This document shows, piece by piece, positions 34,661 through 42,788 of a stretch of DNA of 50,987 bases. The DNA is taken from the NCBI GenBank assembly GCA_007695285.1, contig REEC01000100.1, positions 1 through 50,987 of the forward strand, read 5' to 3'. Position numbers and translations under genes: made by a program. Position 1 is the first letter of the stretch. Every line of letters starts with the position of its first letter. Origin of the DNA: Spirochaetaceae bacterium. GTDB lineage: Bacteria > Spirochaetota > Spirochaetia > DSM-27196 > PXBQ01. Under the pieces are notes generated by a model that saw nothing but the letters and a program-made list of their open reading frames with translations, ran no database searches and was not told where the DNA came from.

Positions 34661-35782
34661 TCAGCCCGAGGCAAACGAGAGGATCTTGTTCACCGTCTCG
34701 TCATGAACGTCGGTGTACCGCGCTCCGGCGCGATACCGCCTGTCGCCGGGTTGAACCCACACGACTTGCGAGCCGATTGTGTACGTGCCGTGCGTATTCT
34801 CGATTGTTAGCGTGATCGACTCTCCGACATCGGGTGGTCGTTCGGTTTCGAAGGAGATCCCCGTGAGAGAGACGTCGCGCATGATGCCCGGATGGCGCCG
34901 TGCTTTTGCGCACGAGTACGCCACCGGGTGTTTTGCCATAAATCTGTGTGAACCACGTTTATCGTCGGAAGGCGAGCAGATTCGTGCCTTCCCGGTCATT
35001 TTTGCGTAGTACAGGCCGCGGTCTGCGACGTCGAGTAGGTCTCGCAACGACACCGCGTGTTCGGGAAACTCGGCAACCCCGCCGGAGAACGTCACGGAGA
35101 GTTCGTTCCTATAAACAGTGCTTCGTGTCGCCGTCAGTAGTCTTTCACCGAGTCGGAGCGCGCCCTCTTGCGGCGTCTGTGGCATGAGTACGACAAACTC
35201 TTCGCCCCCGAGCCGGCCGATCGTATCCTCCGAGCGTAGGAACGTCGAGACGAGCGACGCGAATGCCTTCAGGACGTCGTCGCCTACCTGGTGTCCGTGG
35301 GTATCGTTAACCGATTTGAAGTTATCGATGTCGAGGAACAAAACCGAACAGAGCAGGTCGTATCTGCGACATCGGTTTAACTCGCGCTCGAGTACGTCCT
35401 CGAAGTGTCTGCGGTTGGATACACCGGTGAGTTCGTCCACGGTCGCGAGCCGCGTCTTCTGCTCAAAACTGCGGTACTCGACGATCTTCGGATCGATCAT
35501 CCGCCGATCGATTTGAAGCAGATAGTCGAGAACTGCTACGCGGAAGTCGATACCGCGGCCGAGCGAACGCTCTATGTTTCGGCGATGAGCCGCGATGCGG
35601 CCGTAGAACTCGCTTGCTTCGTGTGAATCGAGTTTGAGTTCAAAAAGGGTATCGAACAGGACGGAAAAGAACGATTGCTCCTCGCCGTACTCACGCACCA
35701 ATCGTGTTATCGTGGAATCGAGCGAGCCGGAATGGCCAAAAAGCGCGCCCGTGAGGCGCGTCTGAAGATCACGGTCTGACAC
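34661..35782 (-). CDS. diguanylate cyclase with C-terminal PilZ domain
   Basis: About 373 residues from GTG 35782, which has GGGGGA upstream; the promoter at 35830-35858 rules out the TTG at 35830. The helical N-terminus (about 1-120) is followed by a GGDEF domain with an active GGEEF loop (IGRLGGEEFVVLM) and an intact inhibitory I-site RSED five residues before it. The C-terminal PilZ domain has the c-di-GMP-binding R-x(3)-R-like region (KRGSHRFMAKHP) and DVSLTG. It both makes and can sense c-di-GMP. It lies 113 bases upstream of the T2SS genes on the same strand with no terminator between. Confidence 0.92.
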   Translation of the reverse strand: MSDRDLQTRLTGALFGHSGSLDSTITRLVREYGEEQSFFSVLFDTLFELKLDSHEASEFYGRIAAHRRNIERSLGRGIDFRVAVLDYLLQIDRRMIDPKIVEYRSFEQKTRLATVDELTGVSNRRHFEDVLERELNRCRRYDLLCSVLFLDIDNFKSVNDTHGHQVGDDVLKAFASLVSTFLRSEDTIGRLGGEEFVVLMPQTPQEGALRLGERLLTATRSTVYRNELSVTFSGGVAEFPEHAVSLRDLLDVADRGLYYAKMTGKARICSPSDDKRGSHRFMAKHPVAYSCAKARRHPGIMRDVSLTGISFETERPPDVGESITLTIENTHGTYTIGSQVVWVQPGDRRYRAGARYTDVHDETVNKILSFASG

Positions 35783-35829
35783 GGCGGCATCCCCCAACGA
35801 AACCGTTCCGCGGAACTTTTTCTCATTCA

Positions 35830-35858
35830 AATATGAATGTTTAACTTTGTGGTGTCAA
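35830..35858 (-). promoter_or_regulatory. sigma-70 promoter for the GGDEF-PilZ gene
   Basis: On the minus strand a perfect TTGACA (35858-35853), 17-base spacer, CATATT (35835-35830). It predicts a start near 35823 and a leader of about 40 bases, and may also drive the T2SS operon. Confidence 0.7.
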
Positions 35859-35890
35859 CCTGCAATCACCGCTAAGCACGCCGGCGCGGG

Positions 35891-37675
35891 TCACCGTTCG
35901 ACGAGCGGCGCGGTCGCGTCTGCGAGCCATGACGCGTGGGGTTCATCGAGCAGCGGCGTGAGTCGCTCGCGCACGGCAGAGTGGTACTCGTCGACCCACG
36001 CGACTTCATCGTCGGTGAGCAGCTCGAGGTCGATCAGATCGCGTTGAATCGGGCAGAAAGAGACGGTCCGGAACGCGAGAAAACTGCCGAACTCGGTTTC
36101 ACCGTCGTCGACGACCGTCACGAGGTTCTCTATCCGGACGCCCCAACGACCGGTGCGGTACACGCCGGGTTCGTTCGAGATCAACATCCCTTTTTCGAGC
36201 GCGACCGCATGCGGAGCCGGGCTCATTTTCTGCGGACCCTCGTGCACGTTCAGCCGGAAGCCGACGCCGTGTCCCGTACCGTGCCCGTACTGGATGCCGT
36301 CGCGCCATAGGCCCGCGCGCGCGATCGCATCGATCTGGTACCCGTACGTGCCGCGGGGAAACCGCGCTGTCGCGACGGCGATGTGCGCGCGAAGCACGCG
36401 CGTGAAGTCGGCGCGAAACCCGTCCGGCGGCGAGCCGATGCACACGGTTCGAGTAATATCGGTCGTGCCGTCGGTATACTGCGCTCCGGAATCGACGAGG
36501 TACGGAACACCGACCTCGAGGGTTCCCTGCGTCTCGGGGCGCGCCGAGTAATGCACGACGGCACCGTTTGGCCCCGAACCCGAAATCGTCGTGAAACTCG
36601 GCTCGAGGTACCCACCACGATTGCGGCGGAACTGCTCGAGCCGGTCGGCGGCCGCGAGCTCGGTGACCGGGCCTACCGGAACCGTCTCTTCGAGCCACGA
36701 GAGAAACTCGACGAGCGCAGCGCCGTCGCGCGCAGAGCAGCCGTCGAGGCACTCGAGTTCGGATGCCGACTTGATCGCCTTCAGGCGCTCGACCGGACTC
36801 GGCTGCTCGACGACGCGCGTATCGCCGAGCGCCGCTTTGAGCGCCATGTTGGTTTTTGCGGGATCGAACACAACGCACGCGTCGTTCGGAATTGACCTCA
36901 ACGTCTCAAAGACGGCCTCGTACGGTGCCGTTGCGACCGAGTCGTGTTTCAACGCGCGTTCGGTGTCCGCGTCGAGCTTCCCCGAATCGATGAACAGTGT
37001 CGCGCCCGTGGGAGCGACGAGAAGATACGCGACCGCGACCGGATTGAAAGGGATGTCTTCTCCACGGACGTTCAAGGTGTACACGATCTCGTCGAGCGCG
37101 GTTACGAGACAGTGTGTTGCCCCGGTCCGACTCACGGCGGCTCGTATTTCGTCCAGTTTTTTTGCGCGACTCGTTCCGATACACTCGGTCTCGAATAGCC
37201 GTACCGGCCGGCGCGGGCGCGCGGGACGATCGGGCCAGATCGTGTCGAACGGATCGGAACCAGCGGCTACGGTGATGCGCGCGGGCGAGAGCGTGTCCGA
37301 AAGAGTTTTCACCTCGTGGACCGTGAAGCACGACTCATCGTATCCGACGCGCGAACCCCCGGAGAGCTCGCTCTTGAGCCACTCGGGGAAATCAGGAACC
37401 TCAGGCAAACCACTTTTGTGCAGAGTGATCTCGGTCCCGGTGAGAGCGACTTCGGCTGCGAGGTAGTACCGTGAATCGACCCATAACCCGGCTTTGTCCG
37501 CAGTCACCACGGCCGTACCCGCCGAGCCGTCGAAACCCGTCAACCACGCGCGCGTCTGCCATCGCGCGGGCACGTACTCGCCTGCGTGCGGATCGGCCGA
37601 TGTAACGATCCATGCGTCGTATCCGGCCGCGCTCATTTCACTCCGAAGCGCGTCGATTTTTTCGTTTACGGTCAT
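35891..37675 (-). CDS. Xaa-Pro aminopeptidase (aminopeptidase P, M24B)
   Basis: 594 residues, the size of the large cytoplasmic aminopeptidase P group. Two creatinase-type N-terminal domains (SADPHAGEYVPARWQTRAWL is characteristic) precede the pita-bread catalytic domain with dimetal ligands: YLVDSGAQYTDGTTDITRT (two Asp), HGTGHGVGFRLNVHEGP (His), ISNEPGVYR (Glu) and VRIENL (Glu). It removes N-terminal residues before proline in peptides. Start at ATG 37675: a TATTAT -10 (37688-37683) ends 7 bases upstream and there is no Shine-Dalgarno, so the message may be leaderless. Confidence 0.93.
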   Translation of the reverse strand: MTVNEKIDALRSEMSAAGYDAWIVTSADPHAGEYVPARWQTRAWLTGFDGSAGTAVVTADKAGLWVDSRYYLAAEVALTGTEITLHKSGLPEVPDFPEWLKSELSGGSRVGYDESCFTVHEVKTLSDTLSPARITVAAGSDPFDTIWPDRPARPRRPVRLFETECIGTSRAKKLDEIRAAVSRTGATHCLVTALDEIVYTLNVRGEDIPFNPVAVAYLLVAPTGATLFIDSGKLDADTERALKHDSVATAPYEAVFETLRSIPNDACVVFDPAKTNMALKAALGDTRVVEQPSPVERLKAIKSASELECLDGCSARDGAALVEFLSWLEETVPVGPVTELAAADRLEQFRRNRGGYLEPSFTTISGSGPNGAVVHYSARPETQGTLEVGVPYLVDSGAQYTDGTTDITRTVCIGSPPDGFRADFTRVLRAHIAVATARFPRGTYGYQIDAIARAGLWRDGIQYGHGTGHGVGFRLNVHEGPQKMSPAPHAVALEKGMLISNEPGVYRTGRWGVRIENLVTVVDDGETEFGSFLAFRTVSFCPIQRDLIDLELLTDDEVAWVDEYHSAVRERLTPLLDEPHASWLADATAPLVER

Positions 37676-37682
37676 ACCAACG

Positions 37683-37711
37683 ATAATACGCGGCCGCGAG
37701 GAGGTTGGGAA
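37683..37711 (-). promoter_or_regulatory. promoter immediately before the aminopeptidase start codon
   Basis: Minus strand TTCCCA (37711-37706), 17 bases, TATTAT (37688-37683), 7 bases before ATG 37675. Predicted transcription start coincides with the start codon. Confidence 0.45.
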
Positions 37712-37780
37712 GTAGCGCAAACGTCCCGTGGGTGTTTTTTACGCGCTGTGAACTCTCGCGTCCTATCGTAGGGGTTAAAA

Positions 37781-37817
37781 TGACACACATAAAAAACCGA
37801 AAAAAACGTGTGTGTCA
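37781..37817. repeat. 9-bp inverted repeat upstream of hsp20
   Basis: TGACACACA (37781-37789) and TGTGTGTCA (37809-37817) are perfect inverted copies around a 19-base A-rich centre. Each is flanked by AAAATGAC-like sequence. No T-tract suitable for a terminator; an operator is possible. Confidence 0.6.
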
Positions 37818-37878
37818 AAATGACCGTTTAGGAAAAAGAACGCTGTTGGTTCCGTGCGCCTCGCGCTACTCGCCGATC

Positions 37879-37909
37879 TTATAAATAGTTATAGTATAAA
37901 TATTTATAA
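37879..37909. repeat. AT-rich palindromic block upstream of hsp20
   Basis: TTATAAATA (37879-37887) and TATTTATAA (37901-37909) form a perfect 9-bp inverted repeat, and 37895-37908 is itself a 14-base perfect palindrome. Almost no G or C for 40 bases in an otherwise GC-rich region. Confidence 0.7.
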
Positions 37910-37922
37910 AAAATTGAATGAG

Positions 37923-37944
37923 TTGGCATGGTTCTCGCTACAAT
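37923..37944 (+). promoter_or_regulatory. hsp20 promoter region, sigma-54-like or sigma-70
   Basis: TGGCATGGTTCTCGCTA (37924-37940) has the GG-N10-GC spacing of a sigma-54 -24/-12 element, with one T-to-C mismatch in the -12 box. Alternatively TTGAAT (37914-37919) and TACAAT (37939-37944) form a sigma-70 promoter with a long 19-base spacer. No CIRCE element was found. Confidence 0.4.
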
Positions 37945-37983
37945 ACAAGTGAAAGAAAAAAACCAAATACGAGGAGGGTGCAT

Positions 37984-38442
37984 ATGAATATCACACGATG
38001 GCGACGCAACGACGTGTACGATCCGATGCGCGATCTCGAGCGCATCCAGAACGAGATCAACAAGCTTTTCGACATCGAGCCGTCGGACGGCGTATCGGGC
38101 CTGTTCGATACGAGCTTCTCGCCGGCAGTCGATATCGTCGAGCACGAGGACCGATACGAGGTCGAGTGCGATCTCCCGGGCGTCTCTAAGGACGACATCG
38201 AACTCGCGGTCGCGGGGAATGTCCTGACGATCAAGGGCGAGAAAAAGGGTGAGAAAAAGCGCGAGAACGGCGGATACTTCCGAAAGGAAACCTGGTCCGG
38301 ATCGTTCCAGCGATCGCTCGCGCTCCCGCAGAGCGCCGACGGTGAGAAGATCGACGCAACTCTGCGCGACGGCGTGCTCCGGATCTCTCTTCCCAAGCGA
38401 GAAGAGATGAAGCCCAAGCGAATTTCGGTGAGCGTCGCGTAA
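37984..38442 (+). CDS. Hsp20/alpha-crystallin small heat-shock protein (first copy)
   Basis: 152 residues from ATG 37984 with GAGGAGGG upstream. N-terminal region with RDLERIQNEINKLF, then an alpha-crystallin domain beginning FSPAVDIVEHEDRYEVECDL and ending in DGVLRISLPKRE; the C-terminal tail is short with an I-x-V motif (RISVSV). Such proteins form oligomers that hold unfolding proteins until DnaK acts. It is followed 37 bases later by a second hsp20 gene in the same transcript. Confidence 0.94.
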   Translation: MNITRWRRNDVYDPMRDLERIQNEINKLFDIEPSDGVSGLFDTSFSPAVDIVEHEDRYEVECDLPGVSKDDIELAVAGNVLTIKGEKKGEKKRENGGYFRKETWSGSFQRSLALPQSADGEKIDATLRDGVLRISLPKREEMKPKRISVSVA

Positions 38443-38479
38443 GCGACGCTCGATCGAGCGAAAAGGAATGGAGGCGAGT

Positions 38480-38842
38480 ATGGCTACTGAAAATATGACC
38501 CAACAAGTCGCACGACGGCGAATTCGACCGGTCTCGAACATTACCGAAAGCAAGGACGCGGTCGTGTTGAGTCTTGAGATGCCGGGAGTTCGGCGGGAAG
38601 ATCTCGATATCAACGTCGAGAACGATCAATTGATCATCACGGGGCGTCGGGCGGAGCGAGACGACGGGTCACGATACGTGGTTCGCGAGCGGGCGTACGG
38701 CGAGTACTTCCGAAGTTTTGCGATCGACGACACGATCGATCGCGAAAAGATCGATGCGAAGCTCGAGAACGGAGTGTTGAATCTAACGCTTCACATCAAA
38801 GAGTCGCAGAAGCCCCGCAAGATCGCAATTTCCGCGAAGTAA
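38480..38842 (+). CDS. Hsp20/alpha-crystallin small heat-shock protein (second copy)
   Basis: 120 residues from ATG 38480 (GGAGG, 5-base spacing, preferred over ATG 38468). It is mostly an alpha-crystallin domain (VLSLEMPGVRREDLDINVEN; ENGVLNLTLHIKE) with a very short N-terminus and an I-A-I tail. It differs enough from its neighbour to be an old duplicate, perhaps forming mixed oligomers with it, as in the paired HspH/IbpA-IbpB arrangements. A strong terminator follows. Confidence 0.92.
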   Translation: MATENMTQQVARRRIRPVSNITESKDAVVLSLEMPGVRREDLDINVENDQLIITGRRAERDDGSRYVVRERAYGEYFRSFAIDDTIDREKIDAKLENGVLNLTLHIKESQKPRKIAISAK

Positions 38843-38865
38843 GCGCGGAGCGTCAAACGATTTTT

Positions 38866-38888
38866 GGGGGCGAAAGCCCCCTTTTTTT
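38866..38888 (+). terminator. intrinsic terminator after the hsp20 pair
   Basis: GGGGGC (38866-38871), GAAA loop, GCCCCC (38876-38881), then seven T residues. The T-run reaches into the stop codon of the convergent epimerase gene. Confidence 0.95.
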
Positions 38889-39918
38889 ATTTTTCCGTCG
38901 AGAAACGATACACCGTCGTGTGGCGGTAGGTCTCGCCGGGTGAAAGGATCGCCGACGGAAAGTTCGGGTGATTCATGGCGTCGGGGTAGTACTGCGTTTC
39001 GAGACAGAGCGCGGTCCGCGCGTGTGCCTTCCCGATCCGTGTTGCCAGACCCGTGAGTTTGTTTCCCGTGTAAAACTGGACGGCCGGCTTCGTCGTGAGT
39101 ACTTCCATGACGCGCCCCGACGACGGTGCGAACAGCCGCGCCGCGGTGCGAAGCCCCGATGAGTCCGGTTTGCCCGAGATCACAAAACAGTGATCGTATC
39201 CTCCGACGTCGTCGATCTCATCGCCGATGCGTTTCGGCGTCCGGAAATCGAACGGCGTCGCCGAGACATCACGAATCTCTCCGGTCGGGATTTGCGTGTC
39301 GTCGACCGGAAGGTACGCGTCGCACAGCAGCTCCAGACGGTGATCGACAACCGATCCGCCTGACTCAAGGTTCCAGTACGTGTGATTCGTGAGGTTGATC
39401 GGAGTCGGTCGTGAGGTGTGCGCCGTGTACTCGATCCGGAGATCGTTTGTCTCGGTGAGCACGTACGCGATCTCAACATCGAGATTGCCGGGATACCCTT
39501 CCTCACCGTCGCGGCTCGTGCGCGTGAAGATCACGCGCCCCGTGCTCTGCTCGCCGTCGATGTCTGCGGTGTACACCTGCTTGTCAAAGCCTTTCTTGCC
39601 GCCGTGAAGATGACTCGGCCCGTCGTTCACCGCGAGGGTGTACTCGGTGCCGTTGAGCGTGAACTTTCCCCGCGCGATTCGGTTGGCAAACCGTCCGGCG
39701 ACGGCGCCGAAAAACGGGTGTCCCGCGAGATACGAGTCGAACGAATCAAAACCGAGCGTGATCTCCGCCGGACGCCCGGACCGATCGGGTGTCTCGATCG
39801 ATGTCACGATCGCGCCGTACGACATCACGCGCATCGACACGCCTGAGCCGTTCGTGAGCGTGTACTCGACGATCGGTTGACCGTCGAGCCGCCCGAACTC
39901 GCGCGTTGAGATAGTCAT
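38887..39918 (-). CDS. galM: aldose 1-epimerase (mutarotase)
   Basis: 343 residues, typical length. It interconverts alpha and beta anomers of sugars. Family motifs are all present: GFDSFDSYLAGHPFFGAVAG, NRIARGKFTLNG, NDGPSHLHGG (with the first catalytic His), INLTNHTYWNL (second His), YDHCFVI, and the general-base Glu in ALCLETQYYPDAMNHPNFP. The ATG overlaps the previous stop by one base (TAATG), so translation is coupled to the DHOD-like gene, an unexpected partner. Confidence 0.95.
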   Translation of the reverse strand: MTISTREFGRLDGQPIVEYTLTNGSGVSMRVMSYGAIVTSIETPDRSGRPAEITLGFDSFDSYLAGHPFFGAVAGRFANRIARGKFTLNGTEYTLAVNDGPSHLHGGKKGFDKQVYTADIDGEQSTGRVIFTRTSRDGEEGYPGNLDVEIAYVLTETNDLRIEYTAHTSRPTPINLTNHTYWNLESGGSVVDHRLELLCDAYLPVDDTQIPTGEIRDVSATPFDFRTPKRIGDEIDDVGGYDHCFVISGKPDSSGLRTAARLFAPSSGRVMEVLTTKPAVQFYTGNKLTGLATRIGKAHARTALCLETQYYPDAMNHPNFPSAILSPGETYRHTTVYRFSTEK

Positions 39919-40934
39919 TATTCGGAGAGCGACGGTCGCTCGATGTAGTCGTCGCTGCGGAGAAGCATCTTCACGTACTGCGCGCGCCGATACGTCCATC
40001 GGTCGGGTGTCTTGTTCACGCTGAGTTTGCCGCGGAAGTCCGTGAGCTTCTCGTACCCTTTGCGCGTCATCCACGCGTCAAGGTCGGCCAGGATCTTTTG
40101 GATCACGTCAATCGTGTTGAGGTACAACGTCGAGACGCACTGAAATACGTCCGCACCCGCGAGCAACACCTCGACGGCGTCGGAGCCGGAGTGGACACCG
40201 TTCGACGCGCAGAGCGACGCCTTGATGTTCTCGTGCAGAAGTCCGACGAATCGAAGAGCCATGCGGTGGTCGTTCGGATTCGAGAGGTTGAACGGAAAAC
40301 TGCCTTTCTCTCGTTCGATATCGAAGCTTGGATGAAACATTCGGTTGAAGAGCACCACGCCGCTCACTCCGGCGTCGTCCATTTTTTTGATGATCTCGAG
40401 TGGACTCGTGTAGAACGCGCTCAGCTTCACCGAGATCGGGATTTTCACGGCGGCCGATACCGCTTTGATCGTCTCGACTTGCTCGGCCTCGATCTCCGTG
40501 GCGCTGCGCTTCGGGTCGATCGGGATCGCGAAGAAGTTAAGCTCGAGACCGTCAACTCCGGTCTGTTCGAGTTTTTTTGCCCACTCGACCCACGTATCGT
40601 GGCTCAATGCGTTCAAGCTTGCGATTACCGGGATCTCGACCGCCTCTTTGGACTTCCTGACCCACATAAGATGCTCGTCCGGGCCGGCGTGTTCGAGTTT
40701 TGGGAAGATGTTCTGGATTTCAGCGTCGAGGTTGTCGTTCGCCGCGAGTTGTTCTTCCATCTTGTACTTCTGGAGCTGAATCTGCTCCTCGAACAACGAT
40801 TGGATCACGAACGCGCCGGCGCCTTTGTCCTCGATTTTTTTGATCGCGTCGACGTGCGCCGTGAGGCTGCACGCGCCGACGACCAAGGGATTCTTCAACG
40901 GTATTCCCATATACTCGGATCGCAAGTCTGCCAT
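39918..40934 (-). CDS. dihydroorotate dehydrogenase-like flavoprotein
   Basis: 338 residues from ATG 40934 with AAGGAG upstream. It is an FMN TIM-barrel of the DHOD-like group (MADLRSEYMGIPLKNPLVVG; FVIQSLFEEQIQ; SVKLSAFYTSP; GVVLFNRMF; ASNGVHSGSDAVEVLLAGAD). The segment that holds the catalytic Cys or Ser in true PyrD reads LNFFAIPIDP, so it is probably not the pyrimidine enzyme. Homologues of this type are known beside oxidoreductase genes; function unknown. Promoter at 40978-41007 and a palindromic element in the leader. Confidence 0.88.
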   Translation of the reverse strand: MADLRSEYMGIPLKNPLVVGACSLTAHVDAIKKIEDKGAGAFVIQSLFEEQIQLQKYKMEEQLAANDNLDAEIQNIFPKLEHAGPDEHLMWVRKSKEAVEIPVIASLNALSHDTWVEWAKKLEQTGVDGLELNFFAIPIDPKRSATEIEAEQVETIKAVSAAVKIPISVKLSAFYTSPLEIIKKMDDAGVSGVVLFNRMFHPSFDIEREKGSFPFNLSNPNDHRMALRFVGLLHENIKASLCASNGVHSGSDAVEVLLAGADVFQCVSTLYLNTIDVIQKILADLDAWMTRKGYEKLTDFRGKLSVNKTPDRWTYRRAQYVKMLLRSDDYIERPSLSE

Positions 40935-40950
40935 AAGGTGTCTCCTTGAT

Positions 40951-40967
40951 ATTAACTTTTGTTTAAC
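40951..40967. promoter_or_regulatory. putative operator in the leader of the DHOD-like/galM operon
   Basis: ATTAAC-TTTT-GTTTAAC, an imperfect palindrome placed just after the predicted transcription start and before the AAGGAG ribosome site. It resembles the element in the DUF2089 promoter at 42640-42659. Confidence 0.45.
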
Positions 40968-40977
40968 GGGTACACGT

Positions 40978-41007
40978 AGCATACCGGTCAAACCGATCCG
41001 GTGTCAA
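40978..41007 (-). promoter_or_regulatory. promoter of the DHOD-like/galM operon
   Basis: Minus strand perfect TTGACA (41007-41002), 18-base spacer, TATGCT (40983-40978). Confidence 0.65.
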
Positions 41008-41042
41008 TCGAGTTTATGCGCCTATACGGTCCGGTCGACCGT

Positions 41043-42257
41043 TTACGTCTTGATCGTGACGTCTCCGGTGACGGTCTTGATCGCGACGCTGCCGGTTGGC
41101 GCGTTGAACGTACCGCTGAGTGAGTTCTTCGAGTGCGCCCGTTCGTTGAGGTCGAGAGTGCACTCGATCTCTCCGCTCGTCGTTTGCGCCTCGATCCTGA
41201 CGGCGGCGTCGGGCGGGAGGACGAGTTCAACATCGCCGGTCGTCGTCCGCGCACCGACGGTGCAGCCTGCGCACCGTCGAAACTCCAGCTCGAGATCTCC
41301 CGTCGTGCTCATCACCTCGGCTGAGCCTTCCGCGCCCGCGATGGTTATGTCGCCGCTTTTTGTGCGAACGTTCAAGTCTCCGGGACAGCCGTTTATTTTT
41401 ACGTCGCCGCTCATCGTCGCGACCGCCACCTCGCCGGAAACGTCGTCGACCGCGACCTCGCCGCTTTTCACCCGGACCAAAATTCCGAGTCTCCGGGGGA
41501 CGTGAATCGTGTAGTCGGTTCGGATTCTTTTGTTCTCGTCGGCGCCGTCGAGGTCGAGCGTGAGCTCGGCGCCGTCGACGACGTGGCGAACGGTCGCCTC
41601 GTCGGCGCGCGAGCGCGCCTGCTCGTCGTCGGCACCCCACGCGACGATGCGTGCGTCGATCGTGATCTCCGACCGGTCGTCGCCGGAAATAGCCACGTCT
41701 CCCCATGTGTTCTTGAGGATCACATTCGTGATACCGTCGGCCGGCACCGTGAAGCTGCGGTCGGCTTCGGCCTTTTTCTTCCCGAAGGCCGACGCGAGGG
41801 TACTGTGAAGGTCGAACGATTCCTCCGAGAGGTGCGACTTGACGGTCGTGTTAACCTCGTCAAGAACCTGCTTCACGCTGCGCGAGATCTCGCGCCCGAG
41901 GTCGCCGAATCCAAAATCGAACGAGAAGCCGTGGTGCCGTGTTTCTTCGCCGGTCCCGGAGCCCGGCCGACCGTGAGGACCGGACGAGCGCCGACTCTCC
42001 GAGTCGTCGGTTTCGGTATTTTCGTCAGTTTCGTCAGTTTCGGGGCCCCCGCGCGGAGCCTCGTCTTGTGTGGACTTGGCGGCTGGTTCGGCCGCGGCGT
42101 CGCGGACGGTGAATCCGGCCTCGTCGTCGTCGCTTGTGTCGAGCACTTTCAGGAGCGCCTCGGCCTCCTCGATCGTGATCTTGTCCTCTTTCAGCATCTT
42201 GAGAATCATAGTCCGCTCGTCGACCGAGCCCTGGTGTCCCGCGTCATTGCCGTTCAT
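41043..42257 (-). CDS. DUF4097/YvlB-type beta-helix protein with SHOCT-like N-terminus
   Basis: 404 residues. The N-terminus (about 15-45, RTMILKMLKEDKITIEEAEA) is the short helical module found in YvlB-like proteins. A long acidic, disordered linker follows (about 50-110). From about 165 to the end, short strands repeat with S/T-G-D or S-G-E turns (VKSGEVAV, TMSGDVKI, TKSGDITI, STTGDLEL, TTTGDVEL, TTSGEIEC, TVTGDVTI), giving a right-handed beta-helix like DUF4097 adhesin-type domains. No signal peptide. The start overlaps the DUF2089 gene by 4 bases (ATGA). Function unknown; envelope-stress links are known for YvlB-type genes in Bacillus. Confidence 0.88.
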   Translation of the reverse strand: MNGNDAGHQGSVDERTMILKMLKEDKITIEEAEALLKVLDTSDDDEAGFTVRDAAAEPAAKSTQDEAPRGGPETDETDENTETDDSESRRSSGPHGRPGSGTGEETRHHGFSFDFGFGDLGREISRSVKQVLDEVNTTVKSHLSEESFDLHSTLASAFGKKKAEADRSFTVPADGITNVILKNTWGDVAISGDDRSEITIDARIVAWGADDEQARSRADEATVRHVVDGAELTLDLDGADENKRIRTDYTIHVPRRLGILVRVKSGEVAVDDVSGEVAVATMSGDVKINGCPGDLNVRTKSGDITIAGAEGSAEVMSTTGDLELEFRRCAGCTVGARTTTGDVELVLPPDAAVRIEAQTTSGEIECTLDLNERAHSKNSLSGTFNAPTGSVAIKTVTGDVTIKT

Positions 42258-42622
42258 TTTCCGCCCTCCTCGAGTGCTTTTACCGCTTCCGTCGCGGTCA
42301 TCTCATTGCGTTCGAGTGCTTCAAGAATGTCTCGTCGTCGTTTTTTGGCCGTGTCCGCGTCGTAACCGAGCAGCGCGACGATCTTGTCGAGCCGGCCGCG
42401 GACCGTCGGGTACGAGATGCCCATTTCGCGCTCGACATCCTTGATGTTGCCTCGGCACCGCAGGAACGTCTCGACAAAAGAGATATTTTCCGCCGACAGA
42501 TGCGCAAGCCGCGAGATCTCGAAGCTGCCCTCGACCGCCGTGTTGCACTCCCGACACGCGAGCCGCACGATCTCGAAGTCATTGCCACCACACGCGGGAC
42601 ATTTCGTGATTCGTCGTTTCAT
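42254..42622 (-). CDS. DUF2089-family zinc-ribbon/HTH regulator
   Basis: 122 residues. An N-terminal zinc ribbon has four cysteines (CPACGG and CREC), then a sigma-4-like helix-turn-helix (FLRCRGNIKDVEREMGISYP, then TVRGRLDKIVALLGY) and a C-terminal helical tail (EMTATEAVKALEEG) like the N-terminal module of its partner protein. AAGGAG precedes the ATG. DUF2089 genes are commonly paired with DUF4097 genes and are thought to be their regulators. A palindrome in its own promoter fits autoregulation. Confidence 0.9.
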   Translation of the reverse strand: MKRRITKCPACGGNDFEIVRLACRECNTAVEGSFEISRLAHLSAENISFVETFLRCRGNIKDVEREMGISYPTVRGRLDKIVALLGYDADTAKKRRRDILEALERNEMTATEAVKALEEGGK

Positions 42623-42637
42623 CGTGACTCCTTGATA

Positions 42638-42666
42638 ATATTAACATTGATGTTTAAATAAATCAA
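42638..42666 (-). promoter_or_regulatory. promoter with internal operator for the DUF2089/DUF4097 operon
   Basis: Minus strand TTGATT (42666-42661), 17-base spacer, TAATAT (42643-42638). The spacer holds an imperfect palindrome (ATTAAC-ATTGAT-GTTTAAAT on the plus strand, 42640-42659), a place where a repressor would block polymerase. Confidence 0.6.
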
Positions 42667-42753
42667 TAATGATCTTCTCCAATATTAACTTTGCGGCGAA
42701 ATTCGACGCTTGCCTTCCGCCGTGCACGGCGAGAGCAACGGCGCATACGATCG

Positions 42754-42782
42754 TTGATCTCGTAAGATCGTGCGTGTAAGAT
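42754..42782 (+). promoter_or_regulatory. promoter ending 6 bases before the ABC-ATPase start codon
   Basis: TTGATC (42754-42759), 17-base spacer, TAAGAT (42777-42782); ATG follows at 42789. No Shine-Dalgarno, so the message is probably leaderless. Confidence 0.55.
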
Positions 42783-42788
42783 GGACGT

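Noticed and set aside
35830..35830. TTG start for the GGDEF-PilZ protein
   Set aside because: It lies within the -10 element of a good promoter, upstream of the predicted transcription start.
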